This document shows, one piece after another, positions 22,966 to 34,900 of a stretch of DNA of 64,000 nt. The stretch comes from Brugia malayi (lineage: Eukaryota; Nematoda; Chromadorea; Rhabditida; Onchocercidae): contig NW_025062479.1 in the NCBI RefSeq assembly GCF_000002995.4, positions 12,443,721-12,507,720 on the forward strand, written 5' to 3'. The notes under the pieces are model-generated. The model was not told where the DNA came from. It saw nothing but the letters and a program-made list of their open reading frames with translations, and did not search any database. Both the position numbers and the translations under genes were made by a program. Position 1 is the stretch's first letter. Every line of letters starts with the position of its first letter.

Positions 22966-24995
22966 TAGGACAGGTGGAAGGTGGCTGGCGAAATTGGTCT
23001 GCATGAGCTTGTGCTCCGTGAGTTGTGGACGTGGGCTACAACGACGATGGCGCTTATGCGACTCGCCCATTCCTCAAAATGGCGGAATTTATGCAGAGGA
23101 AGTTTCGTGGAATCTTTGAGTTGCGATACGCGCAATTGCACAGGTAAAATTTCTAATACTTTTCCTCAAACACTAATTCCACTAACATGAAGCAAGACAG
23201 AATTATCCATTGAAACCGGATGCTTTCCAGAATCGAAAGCCATGATAATTACTGTAAACGACACATTATGCTCCTGTGGATGCCTAATTAATCATACGGC
23301 TGGAAGATTTTTTGCTCGAACGTGCGAGGAAATCACAGATTGGACGTTGAAATCTCACGGAAGATTTCTGTATCTGAAATTAAAACACGACGCGACTACC
23401 AATCAATTTAGACTTGCAATTTATCGCGGTTTAACAAAAGAGGTTCATTCTCATCATAGAATCATGAAATTCCCTGTTGTTGAAGATTTTGACGTCAATT
23501 GTTATTTCAGGAGTTAATTTATGATTCCGTAATAAGCAGCCATGCTCATAAAAGCAGTTTACAGTTCACTTCCAAAGATTACTTCGTTATTTCACTTCTG
23601 AAAATGAATAGCTCATCAAATATCAACTCGGGTATAGAAATAGGCTTTGAATGGAAGAATGGTTAGTCGTTATTCTATTCTGCAGCATCGTAAAATAATT
23701 CATAAATACAAAAATTAGTCAAATTCTGGAATTCAACCTAAAAAATCCCCAAATTTCATAAATGCGAAGTTTTACTATGGCCTTTCGGAAAACTGGTGAT
23801 GGGTGCATAATTCACTGATACTGAATTCATCGGAGTGTGCTTGTTTACGAGCTGAATTACCACTTCGGTTAGCAGGTGTCTCCCAGCATTGTCTTACTTC
23901 CACTTTGAACATAAGACATGAACACGACATCTCCCATAGGAAATCTCAATGACGGCTAACTCGTCTCCATCAGACAATATTCCACGGATACAAGTTTGTA
24001 TTTTAGATCGACTGCAGGATTTATATTCAGTTTGCTTTATTGCAGCAACCGATCATATGCTGTCATCAATTACAACACTGACATTGTCACATTCCTGCAT
24101 GTTTTGTCATCGTGATTTGTCATTCCTCCTATCAAGTCTATTCATTATTTAATTATATCTCTTCCGCCACTTCTGTGCTCCTATTCTACCATATCGGTTA
24201 TTCGAAAAACAAAATGGAAGCGAAATCAACAATTAAGCATCGGTAATTCGTTGGACGAACCCAGGTATCTTTTTAGTCAGGAATTTCACCTTCTTCACTA
24301 GTCAAATATGTCTAGTCGAATAACTACTAACTGCACCTGTAGCTTACAGTGATATTTTTGTGACAAAATGTGCCTTGTCGATAGATTTTATGCTCACTAA
24401 AATTTATTTCAGGCCTGATGTGAGTATGGTACAATCCGGACAAACAGACACTACAGAAATCAGATCAAACAGAACCATCGTCACGAAACGTTCTATCGGT
24501 ATACAGCTTTCGGCATCATCGACTCCACGTTCCCCCGCGAGAAAGGTTAAAATTTACGAAAAGTCAGAGTTTGTTATGCCATCACCAATAAAATTTTTAA
24601 ACTCAGAATTTTCAAGATTAAAAGAAATAAAGTTTAAATGTTCCTGAAAGTCAGTGATTACTTTAAGTGTTATGGAAAAATACATCCTGTTCTGTTAAGG
24701 CTATTAAACATAAACATTTTGGTATCTTGTCTCTATTCCAGGTTTACGATGGTCTCGAACAACTAATTCACCACAAATTACACCACGTAAACGACGAGCA
24801 CTCATCACTTTCATTTAATACCGATCACGATTGGAATACGATTATTACGAGCCAACCGTGCCGGGTTCATTCCTTACACCATCTGTCAACTTCTACTCTG
24901 ATATCGATGTTGAGCAGATTATAGGTAGCTCTCAGCTTTCCTATAGTCTGATATCGAAACATGATGCTCATACACAAATTGGAGATAAGATCTGA
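22966..24995 (+). pseudogene. TSP1-domain receptor-like gene, unit 1, frame broken
   Basis: Same exon series as 37463-39499 but with single-base losses. One G is missing near 23005 and one A near 23087 in the TSP1 exon (178 instead of 180 bp), one T near 23507 in the ectodomain exon, one T near 24149 in the membrane exon, one T near 24531 before the last intron, and one base differs near 24790. Each unit 2 version restores a clean frame, so this copy is either decayed or carries sequence errors. In contrast the candidate 26-bp mini-exon near 23772-23797 is phase-correct only in this unit. Confidence 0.72.
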
Positions 24996-26086
24996 TAATA
25001 TTGAAATTTCTCTTTAAAAATGAGGAACTTTTATTGTCCTGTAATTCCTTATTGTTGTACTGTTTTGCTTTGGCTACCGTTTAATTAATAATGTCCTGTA
25101 ATGGTTTGCAGATTTTTTGTATTAACAAAAGATGCTTAGCTTTAATTTTAGTGACATGTAGATTATCCTCATCACGTAACATATCATCGTGATCACATAA
25201 CATATCATCATTTTCACCACATGACGTCACTGTACCGTTACGTATAACTGTCAGCTATTATTTTGGAGAAACTAATTGTTATAGCAATCAATTTTGATAA
25301 TTACCCCCTCCATTATTTAATACATTTATCAAAAAACAAAACTACGACTTAATTTTGTTTATTCTTTGCCATCCATGTGGGATTTTCGAAATTAATAACA
25401 ATCCGAAAATATTTAAACACTTTTCATTGAAGTGCAACCACTAAGTAATTTTTTAAACAAATTGTGTCCTTCTGATTTGTTGGTGTATCGTTTTTTTCGC
25501 TTTTATAGCTTCATTCTTTTAGTTTGTTTCCTGTGTGAAATCACAGTTATCAGCTAATTATCAATGCTAATATCTTATGATTATTAGAATCATTCATTAA
25601 GGGACAGTAACGACTGATAAAAGTAAACGTTCAGTGATCTCATTTTGTTCATATAGTGAAACCGGAACCAAAAAATATTCTAGAAGAGAATGAAAGTTTT
25701 TAATCCAGTTTAGAAAATAATGAAAAAGACATTAAGGTACTGTTATTTTTGACACCAAAAAAATATAAAAAGAATGACATGAAATACTTACGACAATTAA
25801 TAAAATGAGTCGTAGCAGCTAATTGCTGTTCCTTCGAAGTGATTCAAATTCTCAGTTTATGAAAAAGTGATATTTTAACTTTTCAAGTTAATTTCTTTAC
25901 AGTTCCATTTGTTTTCCATTCACATATTGACAAATAAAAAGAAGCGAAATGGAGAATAAACAAAGTTATGGGAATGCTTTCAACTGCAACAAAGATTGTT
26001 TCGATCTAATTATTTATTCGATTCAGATACCAGCCAGTTTCCGTTTCATGACAAAATAAAAAAACGAGAAGTCCTGCCCACTTCCC
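24996..26086. other. Intergenic region between convergent genes (also 39500-40596)
   Basis: Lies between the receptor-like gene (+) and the DNase II gene (-). It is AT-rich, with a short imperfect direct repeat near 25155-25210 (ATCACGTAACATATCATC-like, about three times). No coding evidence. Confidence 0.5.
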
Positions 26087-28431
26087 TCATTTAACTTTAC
26101 AACTTTCTACATCGGTAATTGATTTATTATATAAATTCCAAATATTCTTATTCAATAAGCATACTGCTCCACCTCCTCGCTTTTTCTGTGATTCCTAGAA
26201 AAAGAACATTTTGCTGATTTTTTAAAATTATTTGCACTGATCCAATTGAAGAATGTTGCGAGGATTCTGTTAAAAATTGCTTATCAGTTCCCCACTTTAT
26301 TGTGATTTATTCCCTCCTGAAAATTCTGAAATCCAAAATTATACTTGTGATAAGAGCTCATCTTGCAATTGAACCTTTCTCGCAAGGGCAGCTTGAGACT
26401 TACATTCCATCCAAAATCCCATACTTACCTGCCTGTTAATGTCACCAATGCATACAAGTGGTTTTGTCTTGTTTTCGGCAATGGCCCACTTTGAATGATC
26501 TCTGTTGCTGGCAAATTTGTCACCCGCGACATTCAATTCCTTGACATTTATTACCTAAGGTAATTGATGGAAATTAATAGAAGATAATATGCGTATTTGA
26601 TTTTCTATTATTATATAATTTTCTCAGAACTTGTCGTAGTATTCTTACAACGTCATTTCTTTAAAGGAATGTTGAGTGAGTCGCTTAAATTCGGAAGTCG
26701 AAAATCTAAGTTGTGGATTCTATTCGTAGAGTCAAAGTTAGATGAAATTTAATTTTTGAAATCTAAGTGAAAATGTAATTTCTGAGCTTACTTTATATTT
26801 AGTAGTGCATTCCGAATTTAAGTCTTTTGCAGCACCGTTCATCCATGTCTCAGCAAAAAGTGATACATTCATTTCTTTTGCAATCAAATCCAAATAAAGA
26901 TCTGAACAAATCAAATTCAAATAAAGATTAACTCAATTTATAACAACTTTTTAGCTTTTATTGTTAGTTAAAGGTTTAAATCCAAGAAGGTTTAGTCATT
27001 TGAGATTTTTCACTTATCTTCCTGAGGTTTCTCATGTGCTTTTTTCTTTCCAAAATTTTTCTCTTTCAGAAATTTCAAGATATTCTTGATGTTTTTCTTT
27101 CTTTTTATAGTCTGCATTTATTCAAAGATATCTGAAACGAATTGCAAAGCTATACCTTTGTTATATTTTCCAGTCTTTGAGAAAGCAAAGAAATCCACAT
27201 TACCATTCGACTTAAAGTTCTGAAGCAACGATGACATATTGGAAATTCTTTTCTTTTTTAACTCTTTCAGATCTTCCAACAATGGGAATCTATTCAAGAA
27301 ATTTCTGGGCACAGTGATACCGTACACTTCCGGATAGATATATCTCATCGCATTCGCTAAATTCTCGAAATTAGATAATTCCCAATTATAACTCTACTTG
27401 CGTCCAATCATTTAAATGAATAAGTTAAATTACCTCAGAACAATTAAATCCTTTAAAGTAATTACTTACCAAATACTTTGATGGATGTTGTTTTCAATGT
27501 GACACACAGAAATGACTGCCCATAAGTTTGACCGTTCTCAGCATATGAATAGCGTTTAAGTGAAGGAAATTTAGGTACACTATGAACAAGCCAGAAACCG
27601 GATGTGTTACCGAAAACAGCGACCCCTTTTGCATGCGCGCGGTTTAGATGACTTTTTTTTTTCGTTAACTGGTGCTTGGTCATTGTAAAAGAGATAAAAT
27701 AATTCCTGTAAGTGATAATTGTAATATTGATACAATAATATTAACTCGTATTGTTGTATGATAACAGTTATAAAGTTAAATTTTTCTAAAGGTTCGGTAG
27801 ACAAGCAATTTTTGGAAATAATTTCAAGACGGCCAAGAGAAACTTGAAAACTTTCTTTCTTAGACTTCCAACATTTCTATTGTTGTAAATCAAAGAAGAC
27901 CTTTTTTTTGTTATTCTTATTATCATAATATTGTTTAAGCGTTACAGCAATAGCATTCTTTGGTGATTTCAAATTTTCTGCTGGACCCCATTCTTTGGAA
28001 TCATTATCAGCGTAATGAAATGTTACACCCGGATATGTCTGTGATGCCTTTTTGGGCTGTTTATATCCGACGAACCTGAATATCCTTTCAAATCCTAGCA
28101 ATATTCTTTGCTCTCTTCAGAATCACTGCATCCTCACAAGGCTGGCATCCGAGGATGTTACTTAGTACTAAATTCAAATCAGCAATCGTATCAATTTTTT
28201 TGGTGTTGTTAAGCATAAATGTAAACTAATAAAAAATTGGTAAATCTAATAACAACTGATTTGTTAATTAATTAATCAGTTCGCTGATGAAAGTGCAAAA
28301 GAAAGTTCTTTTAAGGGGACGAAAACAAACCAATCAACAGATTTTCCGTTACGATTCTTGCAGGAAAATTGAGCCATTATAATATCGTTCATTGCAACTA
28401 TCATTAACAGTCTAATCATTTTGAAAATCAT
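26087..28431 (-). pseudogene. DNase II gene, unit 1, frame broken in exon 3
   Basis: Exons in transcript order: 28431-28331, 28075-27901, 27705-27470, 27393-27156, 26901-26792, 26554-26429 and 26194-26087. They encode a signal-peptide-like start, CKNRNGKSVDWFVGYKQPKK, FHYADNDSKEW, ELFYLFYNDQ, AHAKGVAVF, DLYLDLIAKE, DHSKWAI, CIGDINRQ and KRGGGAVC, all DNase II landmarks. Both HxK catalytic motifs (HAK and HSK) are present. In this unit an A10 run at about 27653-27662 (minus sense) puts exon 3 out of frame; unit 2 has A9 and is in frame. The join between exons 3 and 4 is also off by one phase in my model. Confidence 0.8.
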
Positions 28432-28928
28432 TTTGTTCTGAATACAGAAATTTTAAATATTAATAAGGGCTATTATGGCGTGTTTTTATGATGGCAATGT
28501 TTAGTTTAAACAGATAAAAATTTTTTAGAAATATGTGGCAGAGAAAGCCGAAACGATGGGAGCAAAAGGCTCCGTAAAGTATTTATTTGACGGAATACGA
28601 TTGAAACTTATAAATAATTCTAGTGTGACATTTTCCATTCATCTTACACCTAATTTTTCTGATCATATCATCAGCAGAATGTTATTAGCTTTGAAAATTG
28701 TTCGTTATTAAGTAGTGAGTAGAGTACATGAAATAGCAACAACATCGAAGGTAATTCGATTTATTTTTTAGCATTTGATAACAAGATCTAATTAATTTGA
28801 CAGTGCAATTGGGAAAAAAAAACTTTGATCTTGAAAGCTTAACGAATGAACCATTTTGTTTTTCGGTTGTATCACTGCTGAGAATCCAGCTGATATGTGC
28901 ATATCTCTCTTATTAGCATATCAATAAT

Positions 28929-29241
28929 TTAGGTCATATCATCATCACTAAAGCATTCATTAATTTTCTTCTTAAAAATCATTTCATCTGCTCGTTTTCT
29001 TTTCCTTAATGACACCTCATCATCCTTATTAGTAGTTACATCAGCGTTAACACTTTTGAAGGCATTTCAGTGATCTTTCGCAATTTCAAGGATTCACAAA
29101 CAAAAATACCTTAAGCGGTTGCACTGATAATAACTAGAAGTTTCCAAATCATTCAATAAGCAATATTCAGAAGTTTGTGCCTTCATCTCCGTCAACAACT
29201 TTTTCTTGTTAATTTTTTTGAACGATTGAAGAAATTAGGAC
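28929..29241 (-). CDS. Unrecognised C-terminal exons on the minus strand, unit 1
   Basis: Two coding-like blocks: about 29241-29106 (KKKLLTEMKAQTSEYCLLND...) ending at a GTATTT donor, and about 29055-28929 (KDDEVSLRKRKRADEMIFKK..., then TAA). They are highly charged with a basic cluster that could be a nuclear localisation signal. The gene would lie upstream of DNase II on the same strand. No domain is recognised and no start was found. Confidence 0.3.
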
Positions 29242-29665
29242 TTGCAATGTAAAATTAAGAACTAAATGTTATTTTCACGAACAGAGGTGGGCACCCATAG
29301 AAAACATTTTATATTCGATACTTCATTAAAGGTTCTGATTGGAAGACATTTCGACCGCTCTTTTGAAATGTACAAAAAAGAAAATAACATCAAACAACCC
29401 TGACAATGGCATTCATTTTAATTAGAGTATCATATTCACTTCATACACAGTGTTTATGTTTAAGTATCAATTCATTTTCTAAGTTTTAACCACATTAAAC
29501 TAACCAATAAAAGTAGAAACAAAATTTTATAAATTTTGTTCCGTCTTTCATAAATATGTCAGAAAAAGAAATTAAAGTTAAAAATGTGTCGCAACATTCA
29601 AAATTTATGAAAATATATTTTATAATCCGAGAAATTCTAACGGTATATCATCTTATGAACAATTA

Positions 29666-30118
29666 ATGGAAAAGCAACAATTACTAAGTGCTGGCATGAG
29701 AACTCATTTAATAAATTATTCCGTTATTTTATTGCTTTGCTGCTGTGTTTGTTTACTGACGGGTGGATCAAACAAAAACGAAATTCACGTAGATCCTTCT
29801 TTGATAAGTAAACTGAAATTAATATGGTGAAAAATTAAATCATTTCCCATGATATGCTTTTAATTTCAAAGCATCTGTTTAAATATGCAAAATTGCGAAC
29901 AGATGAACCGCTCGATACGGTGATATTTATATTTGTTTGGTAAGAATATATTTTTCCAAATAGTGGGAAGTTTCTATTTGTTGATTCCAACTATATGTCT
30001 ATTTACTCAACTTATCTTACGTAATAATTCTTCCGAGACGAGTGCTAATACGGCATTACACTATGAAGTCCCGGACAAAGAAATCATTACTGAGTTAATT
30101 TTAATTTACGGCATTTAA
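29666..30118 (+). CDS. Possible small membrane protein, unit 1
   Basis: An ATG frame of 54 codons (29666-29830) contains one strong hydrophobic segment, YSVILLLCCCVCLLTGG. A second open stretch (to TAA at 30118) contains another, FYLLIPTICLFTQLIL, and a polar tail with YEVPDKEIITEL. How, or whether, the two are joined is unclear, because the apparent introns are very short. No family recognised. Confidence 0.25.
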
Positions 30119-30925
30119 CAAATACAAATGAAAAATGCCAACTATAGATCGATAGTTACTTAAATCTCTCAGCATGTATAATTTCAAAAAATATACTTTA
30201 AAGCTTCCCTGTAATGTAAAATGTTTTTTAAAATTTTTGTTGCATCATTTTAAACTTAGAAGAAAAATAAGCAATCGATTTGATTACTCATTACTGAGCT
30301 CGAAATTTCATCTTTGTATTACCCGAATTCCGATTAATTAAGTGTGACAGCAAAAAGATTTTTAAGACATTGTCTTCTTTGTCTTTCAAAAGAGAAAAAA
30401 TCGAAATATTTGTAACTGTAACTTTCCCTTTCAAATTCTTCCCTTTTAGGCATATGCTTCTGTCGCAATATCAGTAAAATTTATTAACAGTAACAAAGAA
30501 ATATTTTAACTTTTCACTTCATTACTCCTATTTCAGTCACACTGAGCTAAATTGAGCCAAACATCCTACTGAATCAGTTATGTTTCTAAAGTTCATCTAA
30601 CGAACCAAAGAAAAGAAAATCTGACCATGACCTTCTAGATCGATAACCTTTGTGTTGCTGGTGGTCAGTGGGGATATTACAATGAACATTCAATGCGTTA
30701 GGCTCAACGAGTTTCATTAGGTCCAACAGTGCTCGCTTCCTTGTGTTAATCCTTTGTCATTGAAGTTAATCATCGCATTTTACTCATTTACATGTATTTA
30801 AATTAATAGAAGTCGCATGCGGCCAACAGCGCATTGTAATTATGGAGGGCGTACCAATCGGCGCAGTTCGTTCCCTCCATTCCAATAGATATTGTCGCCA
30901 GCTCCTCACTCACACTAATTAAAAT
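30119..30925 (+). promoter_or_regulatory. Upstream region of elongase copy 2 (copy 3: 44629-45441)
   Basis: This AT-rich region links one duplication unit to the next. The last 160 bp include a GC-richer block (GCATGCGGCCAACAGCGC and on) directly before GTTCGTTCCCTCC, followed by the elongase ATG. 48 bp of that block are missing before copy 1. A promoter role is inferred only from position. Confidence 0.35.
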
Positions 30926-31690
30926 ATGGACAGAAAACGACTGCATTATGACGCGCAGTTGTCGATGGAGTGGATGCAACAATACCGTCCTCTTTTTACG
31001 TTTCTCATAGTTGCGTACGCGTTATTTGTTATTAGTGTGCGGCCAATTTGTAAAGGCAGAAGAAGCCAAGGCATGGCAACGATCATTTTTTGTTGGAACG
31101 CCTTTAATGCGTTGGCGGATATTGTCCTGCTTCTTGCCTTATTACCTGATTTCCTAAGTTCTTTTCGTCAAGGCTTCTACTCAAGTTTATGTCTAAATGC
31201 TGACCTTTACAAGAACCCAAGGTCGGGAAAGGCAATATTCACATTTCACATCAGCAAGATGTGGGAATTATTGGACACCGTACTTTTGATATTGGATGGT
31301 CGTAAAACGAATCATCTTCACGTGGCTCATCACATCGTTGTTTCCATTTCGATGATCTGCGCTTATCAGCGTATCGGTGCTGTGGCTCGTTGGATTGCTA
31401 CCACCAATCTTGCTGCTCATTCCGCACTTTACTCTTACCTGGCAGCTCAAAGTTGTATTTGGAAACGTCGTACATGCAGCGCACGTGTAATCAACGGAAT
31501 CCAGATGGCACAGTTTCCCATTGCTTGTTTGGTCTTATCAAATACGCCAATTTATAAATGCCAGAAAGAAGTGTGAGACAAGCTACAGTGGCTATGCATT
31601 CTAATCTATTCGTCCTTTTTTCATTCTCTTCGTTCATTTTACGCCAACAAATACAGAAAAGATAGCATTGGTAGAGATTATGTCTTCTAA
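30926..31690 (+). pseudogene. ELO-family elongase, copy 2, frameshifted near the 3' end
   Basis: The first about 200 codons are the same as copy 1 and include the LLDT motif, the HVAHH box and QMAQF. Single-base losses in the T run near 31520, the A run near 31542 and the G run near 31590, together with changes near 31620 and 31633, shift the frame. The reading ends at 31576 (216 codons) instead of the TAA at 31688-31690. All changes are homopolymer length differences, so a sequence error is as likely as real decay. Confidence 0.8.
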
Positions 31691-32867
31691 GATATTTCTT
31701 CATTGTAGCAAATTTCTGTAGATTCTGGCCAATAAAAGGTAGGTATGGCCAAGGAACAAAGATCCTTGAGATCCATGCAGGGATTGGATTGTCCCTACTC
31801 CCAACCAACAATGTTTTCTCCAGCACTGTGACTTCTGCAAAATCATTTGATTTGTTTTACTTTCTTAGTCTTAGTGTCGTGAAGTAATAGTGGACAATAT
31901 CCTCCAGCACTTGCATTGCTCTCAAAGGCAGTCATTGAGGTCGCATCTAAGTTTCTCACAACAAACTATTCAATTAAAAAGTGTAGACAGATTTTGAATA
32001 CCAGATCAGAAGACGTAAATGTCGTGTCCCATTGTAGGTATGCAAAAATATCGAATGTCACACAGAGCTTCTTTCCAGTATTCTACAATTGCGGAGAAAA
32101 CAAATCTTAGAAGCGTTAAATTCTACACGTGATTGACACGGATATCAAAGTGATGTATTTATTCTTCTTCACTAGGTAATTATCATTTGAAGTCCATTGA
32201 AGAAGCAATGGATAAAGAATGTCCGTCTTTCACACTTTCGTGATGGCAAAATATTAAAAACAAAAAACTTGAAAAAAATTGAAGGATTTAAAAAAATATT
32301 AAAAAAGTACGAAGGGGAATATCCCAGCAAAAGTTAATGATTTCTGCTTTAAAAAATATCACTTCACAGAGTGGCGATTCATTCTCAACTACAACTACTT
32401 GACTCAGTGCTTCATTTAGTAATCACTATGTTTTCCGAAATAATCAAACGCATGCACAATATGTCGTCCTATCTGAATTATTGTTCGTGGATGACACAAT
32501 GAGTGAAGTTGCGGAATCGAACCTTTCTTTCCGGTGCATACAATCAATCTCAGTTTATGATTCGGGAACGGAATTAAATTAAGGGATGGATATTATAATT
32601 CAAGATATAAAAAAGTGGTCATTACTCTATAATAATTCGAGATGAAAGCAATTTAGAGTGAGTCATATAACCTAATGAAGCTGCAAAATGTAGGCTGGCG
32701 GATTATTTAAGCAAACTACGACAACTGTCCTTCTTACTTTTCATTACTGTTATTTTTGAAACTTAGCAAAAGAGGAATGCCGTGTTTGCAAATTTCTTGG
32801 AAGTGTTATGAATACTGTGCCTGAGACAATGTTTTCAGATCACAATTTTTCAAAATAAAGCTAGCAG

Positions 32868-33473
32868 TTACCGCATGATTTGGATATTTTTAATTGGCGA
32901 GAGATTGGCACAACAGCGAATGAGACGTTGTCTAGCCAACAAGGCATGATAATTGTAAAACAAACTCCGTTTCTTGGTATAATGAATGAGGAAAAACTAA
33001 AAAGTCGTAGAACAATAAGGGAAAACGTTTTTTATTCTTATCTGCAATATTTTGAAACAAGTTTAAAGCTCGTTAACAAGGTACAACTTCCATTCAACTT
33101 AAATTTACTCGAAGTTTCAGAATCAGATTTAAAAGAAATACAAAATATGTGGTCATACAGTTGCTAGCATAAAAAGCATCACAAAACAGTACCGACCTTG
33201 AGCTTACAGAACCATCAACAAACATTTATGCAAGGTACATAAAAATGAAACTAGCATTAATCGTTTTCTTTTACATTCTTTTATCATTTAGCTTATTTAA
33301 TAAACCACTAACCGAATTCTAATACAGCAACTACTTAATATCAACCTTTAAAGATTCCAAAATACGTCAACAACTCGATAAAGTTATTAACAAATATTAT
33401 ATTATTAAAACTACACGGGAAAGGCAGCCACATCAGACACAGTTTCACAAAGAATATTATTTACAAGCATGAT
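32868..33473 (+). CDS. Unrecognised possible multi-exon coding region, unit 2
   Basis: Copy of 18371-18976 with the same open stretches and candidate splice sites. No family recognised. Confidence 0.3.
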
Positions 33474-33708
33474 TAATCGTCTCTCCATACATAATTCAGT
33501 TTTCAGTATGGTTGCTGAAACTGGGGCGGCAATAGAGACAATCATATTTCAACTTTATCTGAAAATAACGGAACTATTTTCCATCTTTAACCGTCACAAA
33601 TATTTTTGTTAATTTGCATCTAATATTTTAGGAAAATCATTAATCCCAGTTATAGAATTAGTTTTTTTTCTTTCTTAAATTATTACTCTAGCTTTATTTT
33701 TTTATACA

Positions 33709-34900
33709 ATGCAGGAAAGTAAAGCGATTAAACTACAGCAAACGAACGAAATTTCAATTAACCTACCAAGGTCATATATCTTTCCTCGTTGTTTCGATTA
33801 CTTAAAGATAACCTGGACCAATTTATCATGCCTAGTCCAAGATTTGGAATTTAAAATGCGTGTTTTCGCTGTTCCGGTAGGTTCCACTTCCGAACAGTTA
33901 TACTATATGGAAGAATACGATATCGGTTAGTATTTTTGAATTCAGTAAGATTAAATTAGTTCAGACTTTGACAAAGATATCCTTTCTGTGCAATATTTAT
34001 CTAATCTTGAATTCAGTATATAGACTAAATTTCAAATGGGCAAATTGTAGAAACTAAACTGTTCATTCAATGGCAATTTAGAAATTAATTTCTCTAAAGT
34101 ATTGCTTTCCAACGAGTAAAACCTATAAAAAGTCGCATTTATCTCTTCAGCCAAAATAAAACGTTGACTGTCAGACGACGGAAGGTATCATTGCACTCGA
34201 AAACTTTTCAATAAAATGACTAAACTTCAGAGAAGTAATAAAATTTCCTCGCTTAAAAAAGACATCTGCTAATTGCATTTCTTTCATTCGATTAAATCTT
34301 TCCATATTACCGGCAAACAAAAAAGGGTTGGTCATCGACTGCAGACCTCTCACATAGCTATGGTTAATTTCCCTCTGACCTCTTTCGCCATCAACTTTTT
34401 AATCGTTGATCTTTTTCTGTGCAATTGTTAATCAAATAAATACTGTTTTATTTACTTTTAAAGAAAATTTATTCAAAATCAGATTAGTTTTTATGCTTGA
34501 AATTTTCACAGTTTGAGAAAGTCTAACAACAGAGATTAGATTATATGGAATGACTGGCAAGGCTTTCCTTGAATACAATCGAATTTCACTGGATTATCAG
34601 TGGAAGATATTTCTTCGTTTTTTGGAAGCTTTTGGAAATCATTGCTCGCATCCGTTGCGAACTACTAATCCGTTATATGAAGTTAGAAGATGGATAAATG
34701 AAGGATGTTTTGGTGGCTGTAATGCTCTAGGCTTGTATTTAATATATTTAATTAAAATTAGTGGAAAAGATTGGCTTACTCCTCTTTTAAGAGTTATCAC
34801 AGCAATCACTCGAGCTGCCATGTTATCAATTCGATATTATTCATGCGCAATTCTGCTTTCAAATTGTATCAGTGGAAAAATTTACTGCACGCTTCAGTGA
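33709..34900 (+). CDS. Unrecognised two-exon gene candidate, unit 2 (194 residues)
   Basis: Copy of 19212-20403: exons 33709-33925 and 34533-34900 with the same phases. No domain recognised. It is not affected by the length differences that hit other genes of the unit. Confidence 0.42.

Larger units (their letters stand above)
16335..30784. repeat. Tandem duplication, unit 1 (about 14.45 kb)
   Basis: Collinear with 30785-45300 over its whole length. The left junction falls in a shared stretch, CATTTACATGTATTTAAATT, next to the last channel-pseudogene exon. Relative to units 2 and 3 it lacks 48 bp just upstream of the elongase gene (junction at 16366/16367, with CGCA at both ends of the missing segment). 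Confidence 0.95.

Noticed and set aside
25155..25210. Short repeats near ATCACGTAACATATCATC as a CRISPR-like array
   Set aside because: Only about three imperfect units without spacers in a eukaryotic context.
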